Shown: positions 48,593 through 58,650 of the stretch, in pieces | Position numbering within the stretch: position 1 is the first letter of the stretch | How the letters are laid out: the number at the start of each line of letters is the position of its first letter | DNA from: UBA7330 sp965243485 | Lineage (GTDB): Bacteria; Bacteroidota; Bacteroidia; Cytophagales; Cyclobacteriaceae | DNA length: 64,000 bases | Reading direction: 5' to 3' | NCBI GenBank assembly: GCA_965243485.1 | Contig: CBDEVP010000001.1 | Span: 4,650,001 to 4,714,000, forward strand | The notes under the pieces: generated by a model | Databases searched by the model: none | What the model was told of the DNA's origin: nothing | Seen by the model: only the letters and a program-made list of their open reading frames with translations | Translations under genes and position numbers: made by a program

Positions 48593-51178
48593 TTACTGAA
48601 TTGATTTTCCAATGGTGATGGCCACTGGCTCATTTTCCCCGAAGGTTTTCCCTCTTCTGAAAGTCACTGCTTCAAAACCCTCCAGTTGGAATGACCGCAG
48701 CTTGAGGGAGCCCTTCAGCACCGTAAGTAAAGCTGTTTTATTTCCATCATTTTCATCTATTTCCACCGTACCGTATTGGTAGCCATTGCTCCAGAAGTAC
48801 TTGCCTGGTCTTGAGGTGAACTTCATCGATTGATCCACCGCGGAATAATGGAAGCCGGACATGGCCAATACTCCTCCCCAGGCCATCATGCTTCGGGCAT
48901 AGTGATTTCCGTATTCTGCTTCATTGAATGGGTTTCGTTTTCTTCCATCATAGCGCGCCCTGATGTCAGCGATGGTTTTCAAGCCCTCTTCTTTTTGACC
49001 TTCATACAGCATCCCAACAGCAGCTGTATGCTCGAATCCAGTCATCACCTCTGTAAAATACGGGAATGGCTGTTTGGGTCGTTCGCCAGGATAATCTGCC
49101 ATTAGCAAGGCTGATTCATCCCCGTGGGCATAGGAACGCATAAAATTAGGGTGTTTCATCAGGCTTTCGCGGTGGCAGTATTTGATAATAGCATCATTGG
49201 TTTTCCTGATATTTTCTTGATCTGCCAGGTAGCCTAAGTCCAGAATGTGTGCCATCACCTGGCCTACCAGCTGATCAACCAGCACACCTTCACCTAACTG
49301 GTACTGGGGATCGTCCGGCACCAGTCTTCGCTTAACCCGAATTAGGCCATCTGCAATGTTTTCCAATGCCCCGGGCGGAACGATTTCCTGAATGTAATAC
49401 TCCCCGTTGAATAAGTTTTCATCCATCCAGGCAGACCCGTTTTCGTAAAGTGACCGACAGGTACTGGCAAATTCCTTTTCGCCTAAATAAAGGGCCATTT
49501 CTTCGGTCGCTCTCAGGGCGCCAAGGTACCAAAAACCCATTTGCGGATTGGGACCATAATATTCAACATCCATCGTATTGTGCTGTGCGCCTTCCATCAC
49601 TCCGTCTTTGTCAGGATCCCAGCCTTTATCAATCCAACAGAATTCCAGTGCCTTTTTTACCTTCGACCAGTGCTTCTTCAGAAATTCATCATCTCCTGAA
49701 AGCTGCCACTCCCGATAGTACTGCATGATGCTACCCATCTGCCCATCTGCCGCGCCTAAACCAAAACTCAGCGCTTTGGAAGCAAGGGGTAAGTGGATGC
49801 GGTAGTTCATCATTCCTCTTTCATCGAGGGCATACCCAAACTCTACCTCCCGCATGTTTTGGGCTACCTCCCCAAACAAGAATGGGATGGTTTGCTCATA
49901 GTTCCAAACATGGGTACAGGTACCCGTACCACTTCCACGATCATCACGTGTTCCTTCCCATCCATGATAGTATCCGAATTTGGTTTTGAAAAACAGCTGA
50001 GTTCTTAGATGAGCCAGATTAAACAATGCTGCTTCTTTTACGACCTCAGGAATGTCGCTATTGATAAAAGCATTCACAAATGTGACGGTGCTGTTTTCCA
50101 GCTCAGGAACCCTTGGGATCACTTGCTTTGCAACATCCCAGGAGTCCTCAAATCGGGTGGTGTAAAAGTTCCCTACATTGTGATCATCGTTATCCCATGC
50201 TGGACGGTTGGGAAAATGCCAGGTGATAATAAACCGAATGTCTTTTTCTTCATTTGGTGCCAGCGTGGTCTTTACCGCTAAAGATCCCATCGGATTGTTT
50301 TCGCCATAGCCAGGTCTGTCTTCCAAAAGGCCATCGTCCGTGTAATCATCCCAGAACTCTAATGTACTGTTGCCCCATTCGCCGGGCGCCCAGTGGGTTC
50401 GGTACGAAACCTCGCCATCGCTGTTGGTGAGCATACTAAAAGTACCCCACTGCATGCTTTCACGATCCACGCTGTCAGAGGTGTAATGAATACCCCGAAG
50501 CCCATTTTCTTCTTTATAAGTATTCCTGTTTTTCAACGGTTTCCCAACCGTTCCATCGTCCCCGATGAAGTTGGGAATGTTGCCAGCCAATGATATAGTT
50601 ACAGGTTTATCAGAAGTATTTTTCACCTTGTAACTTAGGACTACAATTGGCAAACTGCTGTCATCCACATTGCCCGGTATGAGCGGGTTAAATGCCCCAA
50701 CAGTCACTTCCAGAGGCAGTTCTTCATCTTTTAAAAGTACCTGCCCAAAGGGATATGCTGTCCGGAAGGAAGCCTCCGAAAACCGTGGCAATCCGTGGTT
50801 GGGGCCAGTAGCTCCGTAGTAGCCTTCACTGTAAAGTTCCGGCAATGGACCTTCCAGTAAAACAGCCTGTCCTTCCCGGTCTTCCTCTTTCAGGTAAATC
50901 GCAAAAAATGGCGCTCTTTTAATCACTCCAACACCACCCATCTGGGGATTGTACCCTTTGGCTGGGCGGCTCATGATTTCCCAGTCCTGCAAGGCTCCAT
51001 ATCCGGTAAGAGAAATGGTACCGGTTCCTATGCCCCCTACAGGCATCGCAATACGCTGGAGGTGGTCCTGGTCGTAGGTCTTCAGTACCGGCCAGTCTGT
51101 ACTGATTTGCTGAGCAAATGAAAAAACCGGAAGAGAAAAGAGTGTTACGATCGAGCAGATGATTTTGATGCGTTTCAT
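48593..51178 (-). CDS. GH116-type glycosidase (GBA2-like)
   Basis: An 861-residue exported protein (signal peptide ending 'VFSFA-QQISTDWP'). Residues about 40-360 are the N-terminal beta-sandwich ('MPVGGIGTGTISLTGYGALQ'). Residues about 370-760 are the DUF608/GH116 (alpha/alpha)6 domain. Candidate catalytic residues are Glu428 in 'HVWNYEQTIPFLF' and Asp537 in 'GAQHNTMDVEYYGPNP'. A C-terminal beta domain follows ('FWSNGYQYGTVEIDENDGN'). The family includes beta-glucosidases, beta-xylosidases and glucosylceramidases, so the linkage cut here is open. A paralogue begins past the right edge of the window. Confidence 0.85.
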   Translation of the reverse strand: MKRIKIICSIVTLFSLPVFSFAQQISTDWPVLKTYDQDHLQRIAMPVGGIGTGTISLTGYGALQDWEIMSRPAKGYNPQMGGVGVIKRAPFFAIYLKEEDREGQAVLLEGPLPELYSEGYYGATGPNHGLPRFSEASFRTAYPFGQVLLKDEELPLEVTVGAFNPLIPGNVDDSSLPIVVLSYKVKNTSDKPVTISLAGNIPNFIGDDGTVGKPLKNRNTYKEENGLRGIHYTSDSVDRESMQWGTFSMLTNSDGEVSYRTHWAPGEWGNSTLEFWDDYTDDGLLEDRPGYGENNPMGSLAVKTTLAPNEEKDIRFIITWHFPNRPAWDNDDHNVGNFYTTRFEDSWDVAKQVIPRVPELENSTVTFVNAFINSDIPEVVKEAALFNLAHLRTQLFFKTKFGYYHGWEGTRDDRGSGTGTCTHVWNYEQTIPFLFGEVAQNMREVEFGYALDERGMMNYRIHLPLASKALSFGLGAADGQMGSIMQYYREWQLSGDDEFLKKHWSKVKKALEFCWIDKGWDPDKDGVMEGAQHNTMDVEYYGPNPQMGFWYLGALRATEEMALYLGEKEFASTCRSLYENGSAWMDENLFNGEYYIQEIVPPGALENIADGLIRVKRRLVPDDPQYQLGEGVLVDQLVGQVMAHILDLGYLADQENIRKTNDAIIKYCHRESLMKHPNFMRSYAHGDESALLMADYPGERPKQPFPYFTEVMTGFEHTAAVGMLYEGQKEEGLKTIADIRARYDGRKRNPFNEAEYGNHYARSMMAWGGVLAMSGFHYSAVDQSMKFTSRPGKYFWSNGYQYGTVEIDENDGNKTALLTVLKGSLKLRSFQLEGFEAVTFRRGKTFGENEPVAITIGKSIQ

Positions 51179-51214
51179 TTCTTTTTGATTGCTAATTCGC
51201 TATATCCTTGATTA

Positions 51215-52360
51215 CTAAAATTTTAAACATGCCGGCATACTAACCGCTATCGAATGCCCAGTAGATTTCAATAAGCCATCTGGTAGCACTTTGAAGACAA
51301 TTATGTCATCCCCATACTGATTAGCGACCAGTAAAAACCGACCATCCGGAGAAAGACAGAAATTCCTGGGTTGATTGATGCCCCCGGTCACATTCCCCAG
51401 TGGTTTCAGGGCACCCGTCTCCTGTATTTTGAAGACAGAAATGCAATGATATCCGTCCTGGTGCCCCCGATTAGAGGTGTAGAGGTACGTACCATCCGGG
51501 GAAACATGCACATCTGCTGCCGTGCTGCGGCCTTCGATCCCTTCCGGCAAGAGCTTCTGCTTATCGATCACTTCAAATGTACCATCAGCGTTTGGTTGCA
51601 AACTCCAGACCACACTACTCAACTCACCCACTACAAACCATAGGTCCCGGGTAGGATGTGAGGCCATGTGCCTGGGGCCGTCTCCGGAATCCATCTTTAA
51701 GGCTACTTTACCTGCGGTTGGCTTTCCGTCAATCATGGGGTATGCGATAATTTCGTCAGTTCCCAGGTCCGGGACATAGATGTAGTTTTCCCCTTTAGAA
51801 AAATAGGAACTATGAGGGTGTGGAACTTTTTGTCTGAAATGAACACTTGACCCCTCATGCTTGAAGTAAGCAACTTTTGAAAGCATGCCTTTCTCCCAGC
51901 CAAAGACGATGAGGCTCCCTTCGCGGTAATTCGCTACGGAAACCAAAGATTCATCTTCATTCAAAGTGACGTGGCAGGTAGTAGATCCCTCTGTGGATAA
52001 CTCCTGATCCAGCACATAGTTACCATCCTCCTGTCTGGAGAACAGACTCAGCTTGCCCTGATCGATTTCGCTTACCGCATACATTTTTTCCCTGTCTCCC
52101 GAAAGAGTCAGGAAGCTGGGCTGCTCCACCCGGGCAATCATTCTCAGGTTGCTGAGCGCACCAGTCTCCGTATTGAAATCTACCTGGTAGACTCCCTCGC
52201 TGGTTCCTTTTGTATAAGTTCCAATGATTAAAGGGATCGTTTGCTGATCCAAACTTGCCTTATTGTTCAAACCTTCATTAGCCTTTTTCTGACCATAACA
52301 ACTGCTGATAGCCAGCAGGGTGGCAAGGAATATAGAAGTTAAATAATTGGTGTTTATCAT
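51215..52360 (-). CDS. lactonase-family seven-bladed beta-propeller (6-phosphogluconolactonase/YbhE type)
   Basis: A 381-residue exported protein, probably a lipoprotein (lipobox 'AISSC', about residue 21). Propeller repeats include 'LIIGTYTKGTSEGVYQVDFN', 'CHVTLNEDESLVSVANYREG', 'PHPHSSYFSKGENYIYVPDL' and 'PRNFCLSPDGRFLLVANQYG', all typical of the YbhE lactonase family. In this locus it might open L-fuconolactone to L-fuconate, the step missing from the 36901-42330 operon (inference). Its export signal argues that it acts in the periplasm rather than the cytosol, which weakens that idea. It lies between GH116 and a sulfatase in one run of minus-strand genes. Confidence 0.82.
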   Translation of the reverse strand: MINTNYLTSIFLATLLAISSCYGQKKANEGLNNKASLDQQTIPLIIGTYTKGTSEGVYQVDFNTETGALSNLRMIARVEQPSFLTLSGDREKMYAVSEIDQGKLSLFSRQEDGNYVLDQELSTEGSTTCHVTLNEDESLVSVANYREGSLIVFGWEKGMLSKVAYFKHEGSSVHFRQKVPHPHSSYFSKGENYIYVPDLGTDEIIAYPMIDGKPTAGKVALKMDSGDGPRHMASHPTRDLWFVVGELSSVVWSLQPNADGTFEVIDKQKLLPEGIEGRSTAADVHVSPDGTYLYTSNRGHQDGYHCISVFKIQETGALKPLGNVTGGINQPRNFCLSPDGRFLLVANQYGDDIIVFKVLPDGLLKSTGHSIAVSMPACLKF

Positions 52361-52380
52361 CTCTTATGAAGCTCTCAAGT

Positions 52381-53844
52381 TTAGTTCATGGTCAGTACTT
52401 TTGGGTTTTCCACCATTCCGGCTGGACGTGCATTGTTCTTCATGTCTTCATCAAACTGTTGCATCGCCTCTTTCAACTTAGCCACGATTTCAGGATATTG
52501 TGATGCAAGATTGGTTTTCTCCGAAATGTCTGTCTCCAGATTGTAGAGCGCTTCTTCATCTTCAATGATTCGAAGCTTCCACTCCTTCCACCTTACCGCT
52601 TCTAAGGTGCCCCAATGGGAATAGAAAAAATACTCATGCAGGCTTTCAGCACCTTCTGTCAGTACTGGCATGATGTCTTTCCCATCAATGATGCGGTCAT
52701 CCGGCACTTCAGCTCCAATCAAATTGGCGAACGTGGGCAACAGATCCATTGCGGTGATCAGTTCATCAGTATCGCTTCCGGCTTTGATGCCTTTCGGCCA
52801 GCGGATCACGGTTGGCATGCGCATGCCTCCCTCCAGTGTACTGCCCTTGCCTCCAGATAAAGGTTTCAAAGAATTTTTCCGACCTCTACCAGCTCCATTA
52901 TCACTTGTAAACAGTACGATGGTGTTTTCGTCAATCCCCAGTTCCTTTAATGTGGCAAGAATCTGACCCACGGACCAATCAATCTCATAGATCGCAGTCT
53001 CATAGATTTCTGGAGAAGCTTTTGTGTCATTGGCCAATACCTCGGCATATTCTTCTTTGATTTCTTTAGAGGCTGCCAAAGGTCCATGCGGAATGGGATG
53101 CGGAACATACAGAAAGAAGTTTTCATCCTTATGATCCCTGATAAACTTCACGGCTCGTTCTGTGACCCTCCTGGTCAAATAATCGGCGTCCGGATCTAAC
53201 TCGATCACTTCCTCTCCTTCCAATAACGGCAAAGGTGGAAATTGAAAAAACTCCTGGCGGGGGTGCCTGGGCATAATGTCGTGGCTGTAAGGCAGCCCGA
53301 AAAATTCCTCAAACCCCTGCCGGGTAGGTAAAAACTCTGGTTGATCCCCCAGGTGCCACTTTCCAAATATTCCGGTTCTATAGCCGGCAGATCGGGCAAT
53401 TTCAGCGATGGTTATTTCGTCAGGATTCAGTCCGTGGCCATCTCCGGCCAGGCAGACAGGAAATCGTTTACCATCCGGAATATTTGGTAAATCAGCGACC
53501 AGACTTGAAGGCGGTTCCATGCTTACCCGCCGGGGGTAGCAGCCCGTCATCAAAGCTGCTCTTGACGGCGTACACAAAGGCGCAGCCACATAAAAGCTGG
53601 TCAGGCGTGCACCTTCCTTCGCCATTTGATCAATATTTGGCGTAAACACATGATCACCACCGAAGCAGCCAAGGTCTGCATAGCCCTGATCATCAGTGAA
53701 GATGATGACGAGATTAGGACGATCTTTTGTTCCTTCTGTGGTATGGCCCTCTCGCTGAGTACAACAGAACAGGGTCACCATCAAAAGTGCTATTGAAACG
53801 CTGAAAGATGATTTATACAAAAGGTCTTCGGTACAGGCTTTCAT
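52381..53844 (-). CDS. family S1 sulfatase, lipoprotein (487 aa)
   Basis: A 487-residue type I sulfatase. The lipobox is 'VTLFCC' (Cys27 or Cys28). 'FTDDQGYADLG' provides the metal-binding Asp pair, and Cys91 in 'LCTPSRAALMTG' is the formylglycine precursor. 'GIFGKWHLGD' and 'FTSDNGAGRGRKN' are also intact. It is a paralogue of the 47145-48575 enzyme, with a short insert 'DLPNIPDGKRFPVCLAGDGH' after the active site. It acts in the periplasm on a sulfated sugar. A dispersed repeat and about 100 bp of non-coding DNA separate it from the next sulfatase upstream, and the lactonase gene follows by 20 bp. Confidence 0.94.
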   Translation of the reverse strand: MKACTEDLLYKSSFSVSIALLMVTLFCCTQREGHTTEGTKDRPNLVIIFTDDQGYADLGCFGGDHVFTPNIDQMAKEGARLTSFYVAAPLCTPSRAALMTGCYPRRVSMEPPSSLVADLPNIPDGKRFPVCLAGDGHGLNPDEITIAEIARSAGYRTGIFGKWHLGDQPEFLPTRQGFEEFFGLPYSHDIMPRHPRQEFFQFPPLPLLEGEEVIELDPDADYLTRRVTERAVKFIRDHKDENFFLYVPHPIPHGPLAASKEIKEEYAEVLANDTKASPEIYETAIYEIDWSVGQILATLKELGIDENTIVLFTSDNGAGRGRKNSLKPLSGGKGSTLEGGMRMPTVIRWPKGIKAGSDTDELITAMDLLPTFANLIGAEVPDDRIIDGKDIMPVLTEGAESLHEYFFYSHWGTLEAVRWKEWKLRIIEDEEALYNLETDISEKTNLASQYPEIVAKLKEAMQQFDEDMKNNARPAGMVENPKVLTMN

Positions 53845-53874
53845 GTGTATAATAATTGATTTTCAAAGGTCACA

Positions 53875-53968
53875 TGGAATGTCCGAGACCCTATTTGGTA
53901 CGAAAAAGAACGATTTATCTCTAAATATTCATCCTCGGTTGGTATAGCTCGCTTTATGGACATTTCAT
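53875..53968 (-). repeat. dispersed ~95-bp element, copy 2
   Basis: Positions 53938-53968 match 12955-12985 at 29 of 31. The left-end GGAATGTCCG at 53876-53885 recurs at nearly the same spacing as in copy 1. It lies 6 bp downstream of a sulfatase stop codon at 53975, in the same orientation relative to that gene as copy 1 has to GH144. Confidence 0.6.
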
Positions 53969-53974
53969 GTATTC

Positions 53975-55432
53975 TTAGTTGCTTAATTCTATCGGATCCC
54001 GTTCCTGTGGTGCCTCTAAATCAGGAACTCTCTGATCGCTCCCGATCACGTTTACATCCCCAAGCTCCTTCCGAATGATTTCCTCCTGTGCTTTTAGCAT
54101 GGTCACTACTTCCGGGTACTGGTCCGCAACATTGACTTTTTCCCCCAGATCATTATCCAGGTTATAAAGCATGTATTCATCCAGGGTGATAAACCCTTTG
54201 TCAACCAGCGGATGCCCTTTTTTAGACCAGAAAGGTTGATCTGCAACAGTTCTTGGGATATGAAGTTTCCATGGCCCCTTTCTCACAGCCTGCAGGTTGG
54301 TACCATTGTAGTAGTAGGTTAATTCGTGTGGAGACTTTGTGGTTTTACCTTTAAGAATGTCCAGAATGTTTTTACCGTCAATCACCCGGTCTTGCGGAAC
54401 TTCTACACCCGCTATCTCACAAAACAGCGGCAGCAAATCCATACTCGAAATCAGTGTATTGGAAGTCTGTGCGGCAGGAATTTGCCCGGGCCAGTAAAAG
54501 ATACCAGGAACCCGATGACCACCCTCCATCGTACAGTACTTGCCCCCACTGAGGCCTCCTGTCTGTCCTTTGTAGGTTGGTCCGTTGTCTGAAGTGAAAA
54601 CCACCAGCGTATTTTCCTCCAATTGTGCTTTTTTCAAGGCATCCATGATACGACCGGTGCTATGATCCATCTCCTGGATAAAATCCCCGTAGACACCGTA
54701 ATCGGAACTGCCCTTGAAATCCTCACTGGGTCTCAAAGGATTATGCACGATGTGATGGGATACATAAATAAAAAAGGGATCATTCTTTTGCTCCTGAATG
54801 AAAGAGATGACCTTGTCCGTGTAGGTTTTGGTAAGGATTTCACATTCCACATTTTCTTCCAGCACCTCCCTATTGTGATAGAGGGTATTGTTGTCCCCAC
54901 GTCCCTGGGGATCATAGTTTCTGGGGATTCCCAGGTATTCATCAAATCCGGCATCCAATGGGTGTGATCCTTCCACATTCATTCCCAGGTGCCACTTTCC
55001 TACCATCAGGGATTTATAATCTGCTTTCTTTAAGACTTCCGGAATTGTCAACTCATCAGTGTGAAAGCCGTAGTTCTTATACTTTGGAAAATCAGGTCGT
55101 GTAGCAACTGGGTAACCTGCACGCATGGGATACCTGCCCGTAAGCAAGGCGGCTCTTGATGGACTGCATACATTGGCAGGAATAAAGAAATCCGTGCTAC
55201 GAAACCCATTAGCAGCTAATGCATCAATATTGGGTGTCTTTATTCCTTCCGCCCCGTAGCAGCCGATATCTCCATAGCCCAGGTCATCGGCAAAGACGAC
55301 AATGATATTGGGTGGCTTTGGAGTGTTATCTTGCTGTGCTGTTTGCGAAGTACAGCTGGCACAACACACAATCAACAGAAGTACAACAGAAGCACTTCCA
55401 AAGGACCGGATCTTTTGTAAAACTGTTTTCAT
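53975..55432 (-). CDS. family S1 sulfatase, lipoprotein (485 aa)
   Basis: A 485-residue type I sulfatase with lipobox 'CCASC' (about Cys27). 'FADDLGYGDIGCYG' binds metal, and Cys89 in 'VCSPSRAALLTG' is converted to formylglycine. 'LMVGKWHLGM' and 'FTSDNGPTYKGQTGG' are intact. The sequence differs from the two CTPSR paralogues and is nearer to the general N-acetylgalactosamine-6-sulfatase-like branch. Its start overlaps the stop of the upstream sulfatase at 55429 by 4 bp, so they are translationally coupled. A dispersed repeat follows its stop. Periplasmic desulfation of the fucan-like substrate is inferred. Confidence 0.94.
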   Translation of the reverse strand: MKTVLQKIRSFGSASVVLLLIVCCASCTSQTAQQDNTPKPPNIIVVFADDLGYGDIGCYGAEGIKTPNIDALAANGFRSTDFFIPANVCSPSRAALLTGRYPMRAGYPVATRPDFPKYKNYGFHTDELTIPEVLKKADYKSLMVGKWHLGMNVEGSHPLDAGFDEYLGIPRNYDPQGRGDNNTLYHNREVLEENVECEILTKTYTDKVISFIQEQKNDPFFIYVSHHIVHNPLRPSEDFKGSSDYGVYGDFIQEMDHSTGRIMDALKKAQLEENTLVVFTSDNGPTYKGQTGGLSGGKYCTMEGGHRVPGIFYWPGQIPAAQTSNTLISSMDLLPLFCEIAGVEVPQDRVIDGKNILDILKGKTTKSPHELTYYYNGTNLQAVRKGPWKLHIPRTVADQPFWSKKGHPLVDKGFITLDEYMLYNLDNDLGEKVNVADQYPEVVTMLKAQEEIIRKELGDVNVIGSDQRVPDLEAPQERDPIELSN

Positions 55433-57012
55433 TTCTTCGCAAGGCTATTTTTCAACTCCTTCAATCGTGCATCCATGCTGGCAACCACCTCCGGATACTC
55501 ATTGAACAGGTTCCGGGTCTGATTCGGGTCTGCTTCCAGATCATACAACTGCGCTGGTGGAGCATCCTCTTTCAGTTTACCATTCTCAATATCACTGTTC
55601 TTCCCTCCGACCAGGGCAACTCCGGCGGGTCCACCCCACGCATGGTGTTCAGGTTTATGACCGCCAAACCCACCACTACCCTGAGCGGGGATGTACATCC
55701 ATTTTCCTTGTCTTAGCGACAAGTTTTCAGGTCGGCGTGGGGCGAGGAGAAGCTCTTCCCGTAAACTACCTTCTTCGCCCATCAATGCAGGCAGGACATT
55801 AATGCTATTCTTGTCGGTCAATGACAGATTTTGCTCCTGCCCCGTAAGTGCGGTAAATGTGGCCAGCATATCTACTGTTGAGATGAGTTGATCCGATACG
55901 GTCCCCGCAGGAACCTTACCCGGCCATTTGACAATGAAAGGCACCCGGTGGCCACCTTCCCATACGCCAAACTTGAACCCTAAGAGGTCTCCATTGATCT
56001 TATGTCCTTTTTCCACAGCTATCCGACCTCCAAGGTTTAGCATGCCCCCATTGTCACTGGTGAAAATGATCAGGGTGTTTTCAGTCAGCCCGTTTTCTTC
56101 CAATGACTTCACCAGCTCACCGACCATCCAGTCCAGCTCATGGATGTAGTCGCCATACAGACCGGCCTGGCTGGTGCCCTTAAATCCGGGGGCTGGGGTA
56201 AAAGGATGATGGATATTGGTGGTCGCAAAATAGAGGAAGAACGGATTCTCCTTGTTTTCGGTGATCCAATCAACGGCCTTTTCGGTTAGATACGTTCCTG
56301 TTTTTTCATCGTCATAAATCTGATGCGCTTGCAGCGCTCCGGCGAAAAGATTCGGGCTTTTAACCGAAGCCTCCTTTGGGAAAGTAGGCGTAGGTGATGG
56401 TTTTAAATCGCCTTCATAATTTCTCCCCAGATAAACTAGCGGATCATTGGGATCGTGCCCCACCACCGTCTTATTTTCCACATAGACGAAAGGGCTGCCG
56501 CTGTTGACAAACGGAACCCCCCAGTAATAATCAAAGCCTACTTCATTAGGACCGGGTCCGAGGGGCACCTGCCAGTCGTTTTCTTCCACGCCGAAACCCA
56601 GATGCCATTTACCTAAACACGCAGTACGATAGCCCTTGTTTTGAAATACTTTACCTACAGTCAGAGTGGTCGTATCTATAAGCAGTCTTTCAAGTGTCGG
56701 CAATGGTCCCCAAATGTCTTCGCGTATGGGGTACTCCCCGGTAAGCAATGCATACCTGGAAGGCGTACAAACCGCAGACGCTGTATGTGCATCAGTAAAC
56801 CTGCGCCCTTGTTGTGCGAGCTGATCAATGTTTGGCGTCTGTACCCTGGTGGCTCCCTGGCAGCTTAAGTCCCCATAGCCCAGGTCATCGGCATAGATGA
56901 GGATGACATTGGGTGGTTGCTCATCTGCCGTAGATTGCTGACTGGAACATCCGGAGCCAATCGTCAAACCAATCAACAACATTCCTAAAAATTTTTGTCT
57001 ACTATTCTTCAT
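55429..57012 (-). CDS. family S1 sulfatase, lipoprotein (527 aa)
   Basis: A 527-residue type I sulfatase with lipobox 'IGSGC' (Cys22). Metal motif 'YADDLGYGDLSCQG'. Formylglycine Cys82 lies in 'VCTPSRYALLTG', followed by 'ACLGKWHLGFG' and 'FTSDNGGMLNLGG'. The insert 'DPLVYLGRNYEGDLKPSPTP' and the Gly-rich 'GSGGFGGHKPEHHAWGGPAG' near the C-terminus are typical of the arylsulfatase A-like subgroup found in marine Bacteroidota. It is 30 bp downstream of the next sulfatase and overlaps the following one by 4 bp. A different sulfate position from its neighbours is likely, but not decidable from sequence. Confidence 0.94.
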   Translation of the reverse strand: MKNSRQKFLGMLLIGLTIGSGCSSQQSTADEQPPNVILIYADDLGYGDLSCQGATRVQTPNIDQLAQQGRRFTDAHTASAVCTPSRYALLTGEYPIREDIWGPLPTLERLLIDTTTLTVGKVFQNKGYRTACLGKWHLGFGVEENDWQVPLGPGPNEVGFDYYWGVPFVNSGSPFVYVENKTVVGHDPNDPLVYLGRNYEGDLKPSPTPTFPKEASVKSPNLFAGALQAHQIYDDEKTGTYLTEKAVDWITENKENPFFLYFATTNIHHPFTPAPGFKGTSQAGLYGDYIHELDWMVGELVKSLEENGLTENTLIIFTSDNGGMLNLGGRIAVEKGHKINGDLLGFKFGVWEGGHRVPFIVKWPGKVPAGTVSDQLISTVDMLATFTALTGQEQNLSLTDKNSINVLPALMGEEGSLREELLLAPRRPENLSLRQGKWMYIPAQGSGGFGGHKPEHHAWGGPAGVALVGGKNSDIENGKLKEDAPPAQLYDLEADPNQTRNLFNEYPEVVASMDARLKELKNSLAKK

Positions 57013-57042
57013 AGATATTTTCTCGCTCGTTTAAATTTCTTT

Positions 57043-58650
57043 TTACTTTTCAAATCTGACAGTGGCCATTATTCGCTCACGGGGCAAGAAATGACCATTC
57101 TTCAAGTCCCCATTGCACTCCTTCAATAGTTTTTCCCTGAGCTCCAGATACTTATCCTGACGCTGTTCAATCAAATCTTTTTCCTCCTTATAGTCTTCGG
57201 GTAAATAGTATAGTTGGAATAGGTCTTCGGATATATAATACCTCAGTTTCCAACCATCATTGGTCACCAGAGCTGGCCCCATAAATGAGGCGTAAACCGT
57301 GTAAGCTCTTTTAATACTATTCTCATTGCCTAATAATACCGGTAGGTATGAAAGGCTGTGTTTGTCTTTGGGAAGCTCTATCTTGAACAAATCCGCAAAG
57401 GTGGCCATCAGATCATAGTTGGTCACCAGCTGATTTATAGTTTTACCACCTTCTATGTTTCCTTTCCAATAATAAAAAAGCGGTACTCTAACTCCTCCCT
57501 CCCAATTGCTCCGTTTGAGTCCGGCCATCCCATCATTCCCATCAAATACATCAACAGCTGTTTCGCTGTAGTATTTGGTATGGATATTATCAATTTTTTC
57601 TCCGTGAATGTTTTTCGTTACTGGCTTGGGCAATTTCCCTTCACTTGGATAGTATAATTCATGTCCATTGTCAGAACTAAACACAATGATTGTGTTGTCT
57701 ATTAAAGCCAGCTCTTCCAATTTATTGATTATGGCCCCCACATGATCATCCAGCATTTTTACCATGGAGGCATAGGTCTTTTCAATTTCTGTGAGCTCGG
57801 GATTATTGACGAAGTCTGGATGGATTTCGGGAATCGCTGATGGACCGTGGGGCAATTGTGTAGGATGATACAGAAAGAATCTCTCCTCTTTATGATCTTC
57901 AAAAAATGTCAGGATTTTGTCAAGAAATACATTCTGTGAATAGGTTTGTTTTCCAGTCATATCCCATCGCTCCTGGTATCCTCCATTCTCGTCGCGCTCA
58001 GGTGTTTTTCCGCAATCAGCCCGGGTGTTTCCTTCCAGATAAACTATTTTGCCATCTTCAAAAAGAAATGGCGGATAAAATCCATGACACCGGACATGGT
58101 CAAAATACCCGTAGTAGTAGTCCCATCCGTGCCTTTTCAGTTGATTGTGTGTGGTGGAAAATCCCCAGTCCAGCTTGCCAACCTGGCCTGTGAAATAACC
58201 AGCTTTCTGGAATACTTCCGCCAAAAACACTTCATCTTCAGGGATGGCCCCATATTGCTCATCCAAAGCCTTTTGAACAGTTTCATGTTTCAGGGTATCA
58301 TTGGTTGATAGTGGAATGTATGCAGCACCTCCCGCTATTTTCCATTTATCGGTCTGGCAGTCATGATACCCGGTCAGCAGACTGGCTCTGGCAGGAGCGC
58401 AATACATGCTCCCGTAGGCATTTTCGAATCGTACACCTTTGGCTGCTAGTTGGTCAATGTTGGGGGTCCTGATAATTTTTTGTCCTTCACTGGAAAGTAA
58501 CCCACGGCCCAAATCATCCGCATAAATAAAAACCACATTCGGAAGACTTTCTTTCTCTGTTGTGTTCTGGTCTCCTGATTCACAGGAAATTGATACAACG
58601 AGTGTTATTAAAAACAATAACTTATTGACTCTAGTTATCATCAAATTCAT
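57043..58650 (-). CDS. family S1 sulfatase, lipoprotein, CAPAR motif (535 aa)
   Basis: A 535-residue type I sulfatase with lipobox 'VVSISC' (about Cys23). 'YADDLGRGLLSSEG' and Cys84 in 'YCAPARASLLTG' form the active-site start. The motif is the less common C-x-P-A-R variant, which maturation enzymes also accept. 'GQVGKLDWGF' replaces the usual 'GKWHLG', and 'FSSDNGHELYYP' follows. It is the most divergent of the six. Its ATG overlaps the upstream sulfatase stop by 20 bp; a second Met at codon 4 shortens the overlap. Confidence 0.93.
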   Translation of the reverse strand: MNLMITRVNKLLFLITLVVSISCESGDQNTTEKESLPNVVFIYADDLGRGLLSSEGQKIIRTPNIDQLAAKGVRFENAYGSMYCAPARASLLTGYHDCQTDKWKIAGGAAYIPLSTNDTLKHETVQKALDEQYGAIPEDEVFLAEVFQKAGYFTGQVGKLDWGFSTTHNQLKRHGWDYYYGYFDHVRCHGFYPPFLFEDGKIVYLEGNTRADCGKTPERDENGGYQERWDMTGKQTYSQNVFLDKILTFFEDHKEERFFLYHPTQLPHGPSAIPEIHPDFVNNPELTEIEKTYASMVKMLDDHVGAIINKLEELALIDNTIIVFSSDNGHELYYPSEGKLPKPVTKNIHGEKIDNIHTKYYSETAVDVFDGNDGMAGLKRSNWEGGVRVPLFYYWKGNIEGGKTINQLVTNYDLMATFADLFKIELPKDKHSLSYLPVLLGNENSIKRAYTVYASFMGPALVTNDGWKLRYYISEDLFQLYYLPEDYKEEKDLIEQRQDKYLELREKLLKECNGDLKNGHFLPRERIMATVRFEK